Below are positions 38,932 to 48,435 of a stretch of 64,000 bases of DNA, piece after piece. The notes below the pieces were generated by a model. The model was not told where the DNA came from. It searched no databases and was given only the letters and a program-made list of their open reading frames with translations. The number at the start of each line of letters is the position of its first letter. Position 1 is the stretch's first letter. The position numbers and the translations under genes are program-made. This DNA is from Paraflavitalea pollutisoli (GTDB lineage: Bacteria; Bacteroidota; Bacteroidia; Chitinophagales; Chitinophagaceae). The stretch covers positions 3,727,479-3,791,478 of the forward strand of contig NZ_JARKMX010000008.1 in assembly GCF_029360705.1 (NCBI RefSeq). Direction: 5' to 3'.

Positions 38932-40047
38932 TTATATAATGGTAGACTTCCTCAATTCAATATTGGCCTTGTTCACACCATCTGGTATACGATTGGCAAC
39001 ATAGTCGCAGATCAGTTCACCAATGGTAGACGTGAAATAGAAATTAATGGGATCGATGTCTTTCGTCACAAATCCGTTTTGCAAAGTCCACTCCACAGCT
39101 TCCCTTACCAACACCGCTTCTTTGGGAAGACCCAGAAAATCCAGCATCATGGCTGCAGACAGGATAGAACCCAATGGGTTCGCAATATCCTTGCCAGCCG
39201 CCTGTGGATAAGAACCATGAATGGGCTCAAACAAAGCTGCTCCCTTACCTACAGAAGCTGAAGGCAATAAACCCAGCGAACCGGCAATCACACTGGCTTC
39301 ATCACTGATAATATCGCCAAACATGTTTTCCGTAAGCACCACGTCAAACTGACGGGGGTTCAGGATGATCTGCATCGCCGCATTATCGACAAACAGGAAG
39401 TCTACAGCAACGTCGGGGTATTGAACAGCGATCTCCTGTACTACCTTACGCCAAAGTCTGGAAGTCTCCAAAACATTCGCCTTGTCTACCAAGGTTAACT
39501 TCTTCCGGCGTTGCTGAGCCGACCTGAAGGCAAGGTGCGAAACCCGTTCAATCTCCTCGCGGGTATACACACAATCGTCAGAGGCTTGTGTATGCTCTTC
39601 GTTAACTTCTTTTTTACCGAAGTAAATACCACCCGTCAGCTCACGGAAGATCACAAAATCAACGCCTTCAATATTCTTAGCTTTCAGGGGCGACAGGTGT
39701 TGCAGGGCAGGATACGTAGTTACCGGCCGTATATTGGCAAACAATTGCAGTGACTTGCGCAACTTCAGCAGACCTTGCTCAGGACGCACTTTTGCCGACG
39801 GGTCATTGTCGTATTTAGGATGCCCGATGGCACCAAACAGGATGGCATCGCTGTTAAGGCTGGCTTCGATGGTTTCATCAGGTAAGGGGTTGCCTGTTTT
39901 ATCGATGGCGTCGGCACCCATCAGACAGTACTTGTAATGGAAGTGGTGACCAAACTGCTCTGCAATAGCATTGAGCACTTTGAGCGACTGCCGGGTGACT
40001 TCCGGGCCGATCCCATCACCTTCTATTACAACAATATTTTTTTCCAT
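38932..40047 (-). CDS. leuB: 3-isopropylmalate dehydrogenase
   Basis: 371-aa NAD-dependent decarboxylating dehydrogenase of leucine synthesis. N-terminal IVVIEGDGIGPEVTRQSL, RPEQGLLKLRKSLQLFANIRP (substrate Arg residues), VIFRELTGGIYFG, NMFGDIISDEASVIAGSLGLLPSAS and EPIHGSYPQAAGKDIANP are all in place. 32 bp after leuD. The 160-bp gap before the ilv leader contains no gene. Confidence 0.95.
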   Translation of the reverse strand: MEKNIVVIEGDGIGPEVTRQSLKVLNAIAEQFGHHFHYKYCLMGADAIDKTGNPLPDETIEASLNSDAILFGAIGHPKYDNDPSAKVRPEQGLLKLRKSLQLFANIRPVTTYPALQHLSPLKAKNIEGVDFVIFRELTGGIYFGKKEVNEEHTQASDDCVYTREEIERVSHLAFRSAQQRRKKLTLVDKANVLETSRLWRKVVQEIAVQYPDVAVDFLFVDNAAMQIILNPRQFDVVLTENMFGDIISDEASVIAGSLGLLPSASVGKGAALFEPIHGSYPQAAGKDIANPLGSILSAAMMLDFLGLPKEAVLVREAVEWTLQNGFVTKDIDPINFYFTSTIGELICDYVANRIPDGVNKANIELRKSTII

Positions 40048-40079
40048 GTAGTGGTTTGTTTTCTGGCTTAGGATAACGT

Positions 40080-40676
40080 TCAGGGGCGGGCCGTTTCAAA
40101 GGCCACGATATCATTACGCATGCTCAACAGATAGTCGATATCATCATATCCGTTCAGTAGGCAGGTCTTCTTATAGCTGTTAATATCAAATGACTCCCGG
40201 GCACCGGTCGCCAGGAGCGTAATGGTTTGTTCTTCCAGGTTTACTTCGATTTCCGCTGTGGCATCCTGCTCTACAGCCTGGAACAATTGCTGCAGGAACG
40301 CTTCACTCACCTGTACCGGCAGCAGAAAATTGTTGAGCGAGTTGTTACGGAAAATGTCTGCGAAGAAGCTGCTGACCACTACATCAAAGCCAGCATCCTT
40401 GATGGCCCAGGCTGCATGCTCACGGGAAGATCCGCAACCGAAATTACGGGCACCCACCAGTATCCTGCCTTTGTAGGCCGGATTGTTCATCACAAAATCC
40501 TGTTTGGGCTGCTGCTCATCATCGTTCTGAAAGCGCCAGTCGCGAAACAGGTTCTTACCAAACCCATCACGGCTGGTAGCCTTGAGGAAACGCGCCGGAA
40601 TGATCTGATCAGTATCGATATTTTCGATATTGACCGGAACCGCCGTACTCTTAATTATATTGATCGCTTTGCTCAT
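40080..40676 (-). CDS. leuD: 3-isopropylmalate dehydratase small subunit
   Basis: 198-aa swivel-domain subunit. Signatures: [34 protein letters not shown] and [18 protein letters not shown]. It works with LeuC to isomerise 2- to 3-isopropylmalate. Starts 15 bp after leuC. Confidence 0.95.
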   Translation of the reverse strand: MSKAINIIKSTAVPVNIENIDTDQIIPARFLKATSRDGFGKNLFRDWRFQNDDEQQPKQDFVMNNPAYKGRILVGARNFGCGSSREHAAWAIKDAGFDVVVSSFFADIFRNNSLNNFLLPVQVSEAFLQQLFQAVEQDATAEIEVNLEEQTITLLATGARESFDINSYKKTCLLNGYDDIDYLLSMRNDIVAFETARP

Positions 40677-40691
40677 TATTTACATTGTTGA

Positions 40692-42089
40692 CTACAGAAA
40701 CTCACGTACGTCACCCACTTCACCGGTAATAGCAGCCACCGCAGCGGTCAGCGGACTCGCCAGCAGGGTCCGGGCACTGGGGCCTTGTCTGCCTTCGAAA
40801 TTGCGGTTGGAAGTAGAGATACAATATTTACCAGCCGGGATCTTGTCCTCATTCATGGCCAGGCAGGCCGAGCAACCAGGCTGACGAAGCTGAAATCCAG
40901 CCTCTTCAAATATTTTATCGATGCCTTCGGCAATGGCTTGTTTTTCTACCTGCTTGGAACCGGGTACGATCCAAACCTCTACACCATCGGCTTTCTTCCG
41001 TCCTTTTACGAACGACGCCACCAGGCGCAGATCCTCGATGCGACTGTTGGTACAGCTGCCAATGAAAACATAATCTACCTTACGTCCTTTGATGACCGTA
41101 CCGGGCTTCAGTCCCATATAGTCTAGAGATTTCAGGAAGGAAGGCTTTTCCTTGGCTTCAATCTCGTGCTCGGCGGGAATATGTCCCGAAACACCCATAC
41201 CCATACCGGGATTGGTACCGTAGGTGATCATAGGCTCAATGTCAGCCGCCGCAATCGTTATTTCCCGGTCGAATACTGCATCGGCATCGGTATACAACTC
41301 TTTCCAGGCAGCCAGCTTACGTTCCCACTGGGCAACACCTGGAGCAAACAGCCGGCCTTTGATATAATCGAAAGTAATGTCGTCCGGAGCGATCATACCG
41401 CCACGGGCGCCCATCTCGATACTCATATTGCAGATCGTCATCCGCGCTTCCATACTCAGGCCGCGGATGGCCGAGCCGGCAAACTCTACAAAATAGCCGG
41501 TAGCACCACTGGCAGATAACTGCGCAATGATGTACAGCACGATATCTTTCGATACCACTCCTTTATTCAATGTCCCCTCTACGTTGATGCGCATCAGTTT
41601 GGGCTTGCTCTGCATAAGGCATTGCGTAGCCATCACCATTTCCACTTCACTGGTACCGATACCAAAGGCAATCGATCCAAAAGCGCCGTGGGTAGAAGTA
41701 TGACTGTCGCCACAAACGATGGTCATGCCAGGTTGCGTAACGCCCAGTTCGGGACCTATTACATGCACAATGCCCTGGAACGGGTGTCCAAGGCCATATA
41801 ATTCGATGTCGTGATGTTTACAATTGTCGATGAGTTGTTGTACCTGGTTGCGCGAGAGCTCATCTTTGATGGGAAGGTGCTGCTGAACGGTGGGAACGTT
41901 GTGATCTGCCGTGGCTACAACCTGCTGCGGACGGAATACCTTGAGGCCGCGCTTCTCCAATCCTTTGAATGCCTGGGGGCTCGTCACCTCGTGAATGAAA
42001 TGCTTATCGATATACAACACCGCAGGCCCACCGTCAATTTGCCTGACGACGTGCTTCTCCCAGATCTTATCGAATAATGTTTTGCCCAT
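40692..42089 (-). CDS. leuC: 3-isopropylmalate dehydratase large subunit
   Basis: 465-aa aconitase-family subunit. Cluster ligands are in [14 protein letters not shown] and [41 protein letters not shown] is the family signature. The ATG at 42089 ([15 protein letters not shown]) is the expected start; the frame continues to 42143 without similarity. 96 bp after leuA. Confidence 0.95.
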   Translation of the reverse strand: MGKTLFDKIWEKHVVRQIDGGPAVLYIDKHFIHEVTSPQAFKGLEKRGLKVFRPQQVVATADHNVPTVQQHLPIKDELSRNQVQQLIDNCKHHDIELYGLGHPFQGIVHVIGPELGVTQPGMTIVCGDSHTSTHGAFGSIAFGIGTSEVEMVMATQCLMQSKPKLMRINVEGTLNKGVVSKDIVLYIIAQLSASGATGYFVEFAGSAIRGLSMEARMTICNMSIEMGARGGMIAPDDITFDYIKGRLFAPGVAQWERKLAAWKELYTDADAVFDREITIAAADIEPMITYGTNPGMGMGVSGHIPAEHEIEAKEKPSFLKSLDYMGLKPGTVIKGRKVDYVFIGSCTNSRIEDLRLVASFVKGRKKADGVEVWIVPGSKQVEKQAIAEGIDKIFEEAGFQLRQPGCSACLAMNEDKIPAGKYCISTSNRNFEGRQGPSARTLLASPLTAAVAAITGEVGDVREFL

Positions 42090-42185
42090 TTCTTTTTGTG
42101 CTTGCTTTCCTTCGGGAATGAAAGCGTGGCGCAAAAGCGCCACGCCTAAACAAAAACTACATGATTATGAGAAAATACTGCTCTC

Positions 42186-43358
42186 TTAGGCTACAATGGC
42201 TTTACCCTGATATTGGGTAGCCAGTTCCTGCAGGTCTTCATCACCCACCTCTTTCTTTCTATCGGCCACTTTCAGGAATTGTTCATAGAGTACATCCACA
42301 TCATTCCGGTTGAACTGGAAGCCCAGCTTCTGGAAGCGGTGAGCCAGCGCACTACGGCCGCTACGGGCGGTCAGCACGATCTTGCTGCCATCTGCACCCA
42401 CTTCTTCCGGATTGATGATCTCATAGGTTTGTGCATCTTTCAGGAACCCGTCCTGGTGAATACCGGAGGAGTGCGAGAAAGCATTGGCCCCTACGATGGC
42501 TTTATTGGGCTGAACCGGCATCCGCATGGTATCCGATACCAGGCGGCTGAGCGGATTCAACTGCTTACTGTTGATATCGGTATAGAAACCGAGGGTACTC
42601 GCGTGTTGCTTGATCACCATCACCACTTCTTCGAGGGAGGTATTACCAGCTCTTTCACCCAGTCCGTTGATGGTACATTCGATCTGACGGGCGCCACTGA
42701 TCACACCGGCAATGGAGTTGGCAGTAGCCAGACCCAGGTCGTTGTGGCAATGACAAGACAGTACCGCCTTATCGATATTGGGTACGTTGTTGACCAGGAA
42801 AGCGATCTTTTCGCCATACTGGTGTGGCAGGCAATAACCTGTTGTATCGGGGATATTGACAGTGGTAGCACCGGCTGCGATCACCGCTTCTACTACCCGG
42901 GCCAGGTACTCGTTGTCGGTACGGCCAGCATCCTCCGCGTAAAACTCCACGTCGTCGGTGAAGTTGCGCGCCCACTTTACAGCCTGGGCAGCACGCTCCA
43001 GGATCTCTTCGCGGGTAGAATTAAACTTTGATTTAATATGAAAGTCGGAGGTACCGATACCGGTGTGGATCCGCCTCCGTTTAGCACTCTGCAAAGCTTC
43101 TGCAGCCACCTCGATGTCTTTCTGCACCGCACGGCTCAGGCCGCACACCACCGCATTCTTGATGACCTTACCAATCTCATTAACACTTTGGAAATCGCCA
43201 GGTGATGAGATGGGAAAACCAGCTTCGATGATGTCTACTCCCAGTGCTTCGAGCGCCAACGCTATTTCAATCTTTTCGGTAGTGTTCAGCTTACATCCGG
43301 GTACTTGCTCCCCATCGCGTAAAGTAGTGTCAAAAATGAAGACCTTTTGTCCTGGCAT
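42186..43358 (-). CDS. leuA: 2-isopropylmalate synthase
   Basis: 390-aa enzyme condensing acetyl-CoA with 2-oxoisovalerate. N-terminal [40 protein letters not shown], and [16 protein letters not shown] are diagnostic. It ends after the catalytic and linker domains; the C-terminal leucine-binding regulatory domain of E. coli-type LeuA (about 520 aa) is absent, so feedback by leucine may be lost or the enzyme may be of the short type. Start at 43358 (MPGQKV); the frame open to 43439 begins with TTG and lacks similarity. First gene of the leu-ilv cluster. Confidence 0.92.
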   Translation of the reverse strand: MPGQKVFIFDTTLRDGEQVPGCKLNTTEKIEIALALEALGVDIIEAGFPISSPGDFQSVNEIGKVIKNAVVCGLSRAVQKDIEVAAEALQSAKRRRIHTGIGTSDFHIKSKFNSTREEILERAAQAVKWARNFTDDVEFYAEDAGRTDNEYLARVVEAVIAAGATTVNIPDTTGYCLPHQYGEKIAFLVNNVPNIDKAVLSCHCHNDLGLATANSIAGVISGARQIECTINGLGERAGNTSLEEVVMVIKQHASTLGFYTDINSKQLNPLSRLVSDTMRMPVQPNKAIVGANAFSHSSGIHQDGFLKDAQTYEIINPEEVGADGSKIVLTARSGRSALAHRFQKLGFQFNRNDVDVLYEQFLKVADRKKEVGDEDLQELATQYQGKAIVA

Positions 43359-43571
43359 AATAAATTTTGAAAAAGGGTAATAAGATAAAGGAGCAGGCTG
43401 CTTAAATTTGTGTTGCTTGCTTAGATACCATTTAAACAACCTGCGTTACCGAAATTATCTCTGTTTACCGAGGAAGGGAAATCAAAATTGTGAGTAATTT
43501 ACACTGCTTAACCCCTGCACACCAATACATAACTATTTGAATTACAACAGGTTTAACGTTTATTAAATACG

Positions 43572-45143
43572 ATGCCCAATCGCTCAACCGATGCTCTTTT
43601 TCAGCTGATTCACTCCCTGGAGAAGTCTGAAAAGCGGAATTTTAAACTGTATGTCCAGCGCAACTCCTCCAGCGAGGAGCTGAAGGTCGTGCAGTTATTC
43701 GACGCACTGGATAAGATGGAAGAATATGACGAGGTGCTGCTATTGCGGAAAAATGAAAGCATCAGGAAGCAGCAACTATCCAATATCAAGGCCCATTTAT
43801 ACAAACAGATCCTCTCCAGCCTGCGACTGCTGAAGGACGACAGCAATATCGATATCCAGCTGCACGAACAGATGGATTATGCCCGCATACTGTACAACAA
43901 GGGGCTATACCTGCAAAGCCTGAAGATCCTCGACCGCATGAAAGAAACGGCCAGGGCCCACAACCAGGTCACTTACCTCCTGCAGGCCCTTTTCTTCGAA
44001 AAGAAGATCGAGGCACTCCACATCACGCGCAGTATGCAGGACCGGGCCGAAAGACTTACCAGCGAGGTGAATGAGGTCAACAACAAACTCGTCAATACCG
44101 GCAAGCTCTCCAACCTGTCGCTGATGCTGTACAGCTGGTACATCAAGAACGGACATGCCCGCAACGAAAAAGACGAAGCGGCCGTGCGTCTCTTCTTCGA
44201 ATCCCATATCCCCCCTGCCGGCGAGGAGATCAAAGGTTTTTACGAAAAACTCTACCTGTACCAAAGCTATTGCTGGTATTCGTTTATCCGACAGGACCTG
44301 TTACAATACTACCGGTATACGCAAAAATGGGTGGAGCTATTCGAGAAAGAACCGTTTATGATAGAAGTGGAAACCGCCCACTTCATCAAAGGCATGCACA
44401 ACCTGCTGAGTGCCCATTTTGATTTGCAGAACTACCAGAAGTTCAATGAAACCCTCGGCAAATTTGAAGCATTCGCCCGCTCGGAGGCAGCCGACATCAA
44501 TACCAACAGCCGCATCCAGACCTTCGTATACCTGCAGATCGCCCGGATGAACAAGCACTTTATGGAAGGCACTTTCAGTGAAGGACTGGCGCTGGTACCC
44601 GAAACGGAAGCCAAACTAAAGGATTACTACCTGTATCTCGACCGCCACCGCATCCTTATCTTCTACTATAAGATTGCTTCCCTGTATTTTGGCAGCGCTC
44701 ATTATGAGCAGGCGATCGACTACCTCAACAAGATCATCAACTGGAAAGTCGACCTCCGCACCGACCTGCAATGTTATTCGCGGCTATTGCACCTGATCGC
44801 ACACTATGAACTCGGCAATTTCGATCTGCTCGAATACCTGTTCAAATCAGTTTACCGCTTTATGGCCAAGATGGAGAACCTGAGTGTGGTAGAAGAAGAG
44901 ATCTTCCGATTCCTGCGCAGGTCGTTTCATGTATCGCCGAAACAATTGAAAGGAGAGTTTGAAAAGCTGTTGAACAAACTGAAACAACATGAACGCAATC
45001 GCTTCGAAACACGGGCATTCATGTACCTCGATATCATTTCCTGGCTCGAAAGCAAGATCAACAACACCCCCGTACAGGATGTGATCCGCCAGAAATACCT
45101 GGCTGCCGTAAAGCACAAGGCTACCGAACTAAAGGGAGAATAA
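43572..45143 (+). CDS. Conserved hypothetical helical-repeat protein
   Basis: 523 aa, almost entirely alpha-helical with many charged residues and no signal peptide or membrane helix. Helix pairs spaced like TPR units are visible, for example DYARILYNKGLYLQSLKILDR and KIASLYFGSAHYEQAIDYLN. I recognise it only as a Bacteroidota-type conserved hypothetical and cannot assign a function. Divergent from leuA (gap 213 bp) and closed by the terminator at 45212-45244. Confidence 0.75.
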   Translation: MPNRSTDALFQLIHSLEKSEKRNFKLYVQRNSSSEELKVVQLFDALDKMEEYDEVLLLRKNESIRKQQLSNIKAHLYKQILSSLRLLKDDSNIDIQLHEQMDYARILYNKGLYLQSLKILDRMKETARAHNQVTYLLQALFFEKKIEALHITRSMQDRAERLTSEVNEVNNKLVNTGKLSNLSLMLYSWYIKNGHARNEKDEAAVRLFFESHIPPAGEEIKGFYEKLYLYQSYCWYSFIRQDLLQYYRYTQKWVELFEKEPFMIEVETAHFIKGMHNLLSAHFDLQNYQKFNETLGKFEAFARSEAADINTNSRIQTFVYLQIARMNKHFMEGTFSEGLALVPETEAKLKDYYLYLDRHRILIFYYKIASLYFGSAHYEQAIDYLNKIINWKVDLRTDLQCYSRLLHLIAHYELGNFDLLEYLFKSVYRFMAKMENLSVVEEEIFRFLRRSFHVSPKQLKGEFEKLLNKLKQHERNRFETRAFMYLDIISWLESKINNTPVQDVIRQKYLAAVKHKATELKGE

Positions 45144-45211
45144 AGAACGGGCAACCTGTCGCACATCCCATAGGCAGCCCTGAACTGTAAACGTTCTCCT
45201 GGAGCAATGTA

Positions 45212-45244
45212 TAAAAAAAGCCGGTCTATCAGGACCGGCTTTTT
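45212..45244. terminator. Bidirectional terminator between converging genes
   Basis: Perfect 8-bp stem AGCCGGTC / GACCGGCT (45219-45226 and 45233-45240) flanked by an A run and a T run; it serves both the gene ending at 45143 and the cysteine cluster ending at 45250. Confidence 0.88.
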
Positions 45245-45249
45245 GACGC

Positions 45250-46413
45250 TTAATATTTTGACAGTTCGGGACGAACCTCGTCAATATAGCCAAGGATGCC
45301 CCCTTTCAGGTTGTACAGATTGGTGAATCCGAATTTCTCCTCCAGCTCTCGAATGGCTTTGGCACTACGGCCACCCATCTTACAATGCACCACCACCTTT
45401 ACATCGCGGCTGAATTTATCGGCGTTGGCAGCGACTGTACCCAGTGGGATCAGTTCGGCCCCAATGTTGACGAAATCATATTCATCCTGTTCCCGTACAT
45501 CCACCAGCTGAAACGCTTCTCCCTTCACCTGCCAATCATACAGGTCACGGGCAGATATTTCCTTCACGGGCTTCTCAACAGCCTTCATACCGCAAAATTG
45601 TTCATAATCGATCAACGCCGTGATCGTAGGATTTTTACCGTTCAGCGGGTTGTCTTCGCGGCGTGAAATATTGAACGTACGGCTCTCGAAATTGAGCGCG
45701 TCGAACATGTAAAAACGCCCCACCAGCGGCTCTCCCACCCCCGTGATCACTTTGATCACCTCCAGCGCCTGCAGACTGCCAATGATACCGGGCAGTACAC
45801 CCAATACCCCACCTTCAGCACAACTGGGCACAAGACCCGGCGGTGGAGGTGTTGGATACAGGTCGCGGTAGTTAGGGCCTACCACTCCATCTTTATTGGT
45901 ATAGTTGAATACCGAAACCTGGCCCTCGAATTGGAAAATAGAGGCATAAATATTGGGCTTACCGAGTAGTACCGCAGCATCATTGACCAGGTAACGGGTA
46001 GGAAAATTATCCGTACCATCGGCTACCAGGTCATAGTCCTTCAGAATATCCAGCGCGTTCTTCGAGGTAAGTTGTGTATTGTGTAAAATGATATGGATAT
46101 GCGGATTGAGTGCCTGTAACCGTGCCTTGGCGGCCTCTACCTTGGGCGTACCGACAGCTTCCACACCAAACAGGATCTGGCGTTGCAGGTTGCTGTCATC
46201 CACCACATCAAAATCCACAATACCTATAGTACCAACGCCTGCCGCAGCCAGGTACAGCAAGGCCGGACTGCCCAGACCTCCGGAACCAACGATCAATACT
46301 TTGGCAGCTTTCAGCTTCTGCTGGGCCTCCAGGCCAAATTCAGGAATGATGATATGCCTGTTGTAACGGGCCAGTTCTTCTTTGGAAAAGGTTATGTTGG
46401 AATGATTACTCAT
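45250..46413 (-). CDS. moeB: E1-like adenylyltransferase (ThiF/MoeB) with C-terminal rhodanese
   Basis: 387-aa two-domain protein. Residues about 1-260 are a ThiF/MoeB/HesA fold: VLIVGSGGLGSPALLYLAAAGV (ATP loop), DFDVVDDSNLQRQILF (Asp and Arg for adenylation), DGTDNFPTRYLVND. Residues about 285-387 are a rhodanese with active-site HCKMGGRSAKAI. Such fusions activate the C-terminal Gly-Gly of a ubiquitin-like sulfur carrier and load sulfur as thiocarboxylate. The gene follows the carrier gene at 46485 by 71 bp, so its substrate is most likely that carrier. Mycobacterium uses the comparable MoeZ with CysO. The usual CxxC zinc sites of E. coli MoeB appear reduced (only PSCAEGG is evident). Confidence 0.9.
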   Translation of the reverse strand: MSNHSNITFSKEELARYNRHIIIPEFGLEAQQKLKAAKVLIVGSGGLGSPALLYLAAAGVGTIGIVDFDVVDDSNLQRQILFGVEAVGTPKVEAAKARLQALNPHIHIILHNTQLTSKNALDILKDYDLVADGTDNFPTRYLVNDAAVLLGKPNIYASIFQFEGQVSVFNYTNKDGVVGPNYRDLYPTPPPPGLVPSCAEGGVLGVLPGIIGSLQALEVIKVITGVGEPLVGRFYMFDALNFESRTFNISRREDNPLNGKNPTITALIDYEQFCGMKAVEKPVKEISARDLYDWQVKGEAFQLVDVREQDEYDFVNIGAELIPLGTVAANADKFSRDVKVVVHCKMGGRSAKAIRELEEKFGFTNLYNLKGGILGYIDEVRPELSKY

Positions 46414-46484
46414 TGTTGTTTGATTGAATGATGATTAAAAGCAGGTGTGGCTGCCACAGGGTAAAGACCAGGTTGACCTTAATC

Positions 46485-46763
46485 TCAGGCAAACCCTCCT
46501 GCAATGGCAGGCACAATGCTGATTACAGTATCGGTCTGCACAGGCGTCTTACCTTGTTGCAGGTCACGGATATCATCGTTTCCGACAAAGATGTTGACAA
46601 ATGACCGGATCTGCCCCTTGTCGTCCAGCAAATGCTTCTTCAGGTCAGGAAAGTTAAGGGTTAATTCATGCACGGTATTTTCGATCGTATCTGCCTTGAT
46701 ATCCAGGCGGGCCGTGTTGTTGGTAAACTTACGCAATGGTGTGGGAATGATTACTGTTGCCAT
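46485..46763 (-). CDS. CysO-like sulfur-carrier protein with C-terminal GGFA
   Basis: 92-aa ubiquitin-fold protein of the MoaD/ThiS/CysO group. The N-terminal VIIPTPLRKFTNN and the DDIRDLQQGKTPVQTDTVIS core match CysO-type carriers. The C-terminus reads VPAIAGGFA: the active Gly-Gly (89-90) is followed by Phe-Ala, so the dipeptide must be removed before adenylation. The adjacent JAMM protease gene is the obvious candidate, as QbsD trims QbsE in Pseudomonas. Context (E1-like plus rhodanese, Mec, CysM) points to protein-bound sulfide for cysteine synthesis rather than molybdopterin or thiamin. Confidence 0.9.
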   Translation of the reverse strand: MATVIIPTPLRKFTNNTARLDIKADTIENTVHELTLNFPDLKKHLLDDKGQIRSFVNIFVGNDDIRDLQQGKTPVQTDTVISIVPAIAGGFA

Positions 46764-46828
46764 GATCGTTGATGTTGTATTTGTTGTGTAAAATAGATGA
46801 ATCGGATACTGTTTAATGGCTAACGGGG

Positions 46829-47275
46829 TTATGCATTTTCAGCGCCCGTCGACAGCACAGGCACTGCTACCGATTCCTCTTCAAACTGTGCCTCATCGTT
46901 CAATCTCCAGGAACGCACCGGCCCCACCTTTCTTTCCAGCACAGAAACGATGACATAAGAGAAAAAAGGTTGTGCCGCTATGCGGTCATGTTCCGACGGG
47001 ATGGCTGGATGATTGGGATGCGAATGGTAAACACCCAGCAAGGTCAATCCGCTTTCCTCGGCGAATTGTTCCGCCTGGATATAGTCCAACGGCGCAATGA
47101 CGAAACGCCGGCGCTTATCGCCTTCCTTTGCATTATTGACTACCCGGATGGTAGTGATCGTCCGGTGTCCCTCACCGTCTTCCTGCCCAAATAGAAAGCC
47201 GCAGCATTCATCGGGGAAAGCTTGTACGGCATCTGCTAGCATAAGTTCCCGGGCTGTAGATTGAATAAGGATCAT
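46829..47275 (-). CDS. mec: JAMM/MPN+ metalloprotease, Mec-like
   Basis: 148-aa zinc metalloprotease of the M67 family. The JAMM residues are present: Glu23 in PDECCGF, His84 and His86 in YHSHPNHPAIPSEHD, Asp97 at its end. In Mycobacterium the Mec protein releases cysteine from the CysO-cysteine adduct. Here it may also trim the Phe-Ala tail of the neighbouring carrier. Its start codon overlaps the cysM stop by 4 bp (47272-47275), so the two are translationally coupled; the carrier gene follows after 65 bp. Confidence 0.9.
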   Translation of the reverse strand: MILIQSTARELMLADAVQAFPDECCGFLFGQEDGEGHRTITTIRVVNNAKEGDKRRRFVIAPLDYIQAEQFAEESGLTLLGVYHSHPNHPAIPSEHDRIAAQPFFSYVIVSVLERKVGPVRSWRLNDEAQFEEESVAVPVLSTGAENA

Positions 47276-48216
47276 CGCTGTATGAGTTTATTGATTACTT
47301 CGCTGTATTTATCGGCATTGTCAGGAAATACGGTTACTACTGTACCGGCGTCCAGTCGCTGGGCTACGCGGATAGCACCCGCCAGGTTGGCGGCAGCTGA
47401 TGGGCTGAGTAACAATCCTTCATACTGGTAGGCCGCCTTTAAAATTTCGTAGGCTTCTTCTGTACCTACTTCCAGGTTTTCGTCGGCTACGGTAGTATCG
47501 TAAATCGTAGGCACCACCGCAGTTTCCATATGCTTCCACCCTTCCATACCATGCAGCGGATTATCCGGTTGCAAAGAAATGAGCTGTACATCCGGAACCA
47601 GTTCGCGCAAACGACGGCCCGTACCGACGAAGGTGCCACTGGTGCCCAGGCCCGTTACAAAATGAGTAATGCCGGGAAGATCCTGAACAACTTCCAGCGC
47701 CGTACCATGGTAGTGAGCTTTCCAGTTGTTGTCATTCTTGTATTGATCGGCGTAGAAAAATTGATCAGGATGCTTAAGGGCAAGTTCTTTGGCAACGGCC
47801 TGGGCGCCATCTGTACCTTCGTACTTCGAGGTATAAATGATAGTTGCCCCTAATGACTGCAGGATCTCTTTTCTTTCTTTGGAAGCATTTTCAGGAAGAC
47901 ACAGTGTAACCGGTACCTGTAGCTGATGACCAACAGCCGCATAAGCGATGCCTGTATTTCCACTGGTAGCATCCAACAGCACTTTATTCCTGGTCAATTG
48001 CCCCCGCTCGATCGCCGACCTGAAAATATTATAACCGGCGCGGGCTTTCACGCTGCCCGATAACTGCAGCCATTCCTGCTTGGCGTAAATGGCAACGTTG
48101 GGCTTACTGAACAATTTGGTTATCCTATATAAAGGTGTGTTGCCTATCTGGTTACCCAGCAAACGGGTGCTGTCCAGCAATTGCTCATCTACGGGGTCAG
48201 CGATCAGGTCTTGCAT
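47272..48216 (-). CDS. cysM: Cysteine synthase, CysM type
   Basis: 314-aa fold-type II PLP enzyme. The PLP lysine lies in QLSGSVKARAGYNIF, then DATSGNTGIAYAAVG (substrate loop) and FVTGLGTSGTFVGTGR (phosphate loop). The ATG at 48216 (MQDLIADP) is preferred over an open frame to 48279 that would run into the attenuator terminator. In the cluster with Mec, CysO-like carrier and MoeB-rhodanese it is expected to accept sulfur from the carrier thiocarboxylate, with O-phosphoserine or O-acetylserine as co-substrate; which one cannot be read from the sequence. Preceded by a poly-Cys leader and terminator. Confidence 0.92.
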   Translation of the reverse strand: MQDLIADPVDEQLLDSTRLLGNQIGNTPLYRITKLFSKPNVAIYAKQEWLQLSGSVKARAGYNIFRSAIERGQLTRNKVLLDATSGNTGIAYAAVGHQLQVPVTLCLPENASKERKEILQSLGATIIYTSKYEGTDGAQAVAKELALKHPDQFFYADQYKNDNNWKAHYHGTALEVVQDLPGITHFVTGLGTSGTFVGTGRRLRELVPDVQLISLQPDNPLHGMEGWKHMETAVVPTIYDTTVADENLEVGTEEAYEILKAAYQYEGLLLSPSAAANLAGAIRVAQRLDAGTVVTVFPDNADKYSEVINKLIQR

Positions 48217-48263
48217 CGGCTCTGTGTTAAAGTTAGTTTTTGAATAGGTTGACTGATATAGAC

Positions 48264-48293
48264 ATAAAAAAAGCCCCACACAACGGTGGAGCT
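48264..48293 (-). terminator. Attenuator terminator upstream of cysM
   Basis: Minus strand: 8-bp stem AGCTCCAC / GTGGGGCT (48286-48293 and 48272-48279, one G-U) with a CGTTGT loop and a run of seven Ts. It lies 32 bp after the poly-Cys leader stop and about 50 bp before the cysM ATG. Its 5' arm (CUCCACC) can alternatively pair with GGUGGG at 48341-48346 in the leader, a six-pair candidate antiterminator. Confidence 0.88.
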
Positions 48294-48324
48294 CACAATA
48301 TGTTGAATAATAGATATTCAGCTG

Positions 48325-48411
48325 CTACCCATGGCTATCGCCCACCCCAATAACCCTGGTGTGTTGACAACAACAGCAACAACAATTTTTATGTGGGTTT
48401 TGAAATGTCAT
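48325..48411 (-). CDS. Poly-cysteine leader peptide of the cysM operon
   Basis: 28-aa ORF with an ATG start: MTFQNPHKN, then six consecutive Cys codons (TGT TGT TGC TGT TGT TGT), then QHTRVIGVGDSHG and stop. It lies 108 bp before the cysM ATG, about 19 nt after the predicted transcription start of the TATATTTG element at 48436-48443, and before a strong intrinsic terminator. This is the layout expected for attenuation sensing charged Cys-tRNA. Poly-Cys leader ORFs acting as cysteine-responsive attenuators have been described in mycobacteria; I know of no description in Bacteroidota. The ORF, Cys run and terminator are seen directly; regulation is inferred. Confidence 0.88.
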   Translation of the reverse strand: MTFQNPHKNCCCCCCQHTRVIGVGDSHG

Positions 48412-48435
48412 GATGGGCAAATCCATATAGGCTTA

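Noticed and set aside
43465-43530. 21-codon Leu-containing ORF upstream of leuA as an annotated leu leader
   Set aside because: No terminator or antiterminator follows and the Leu residues are not in a run; kept only as a low-interest remark.
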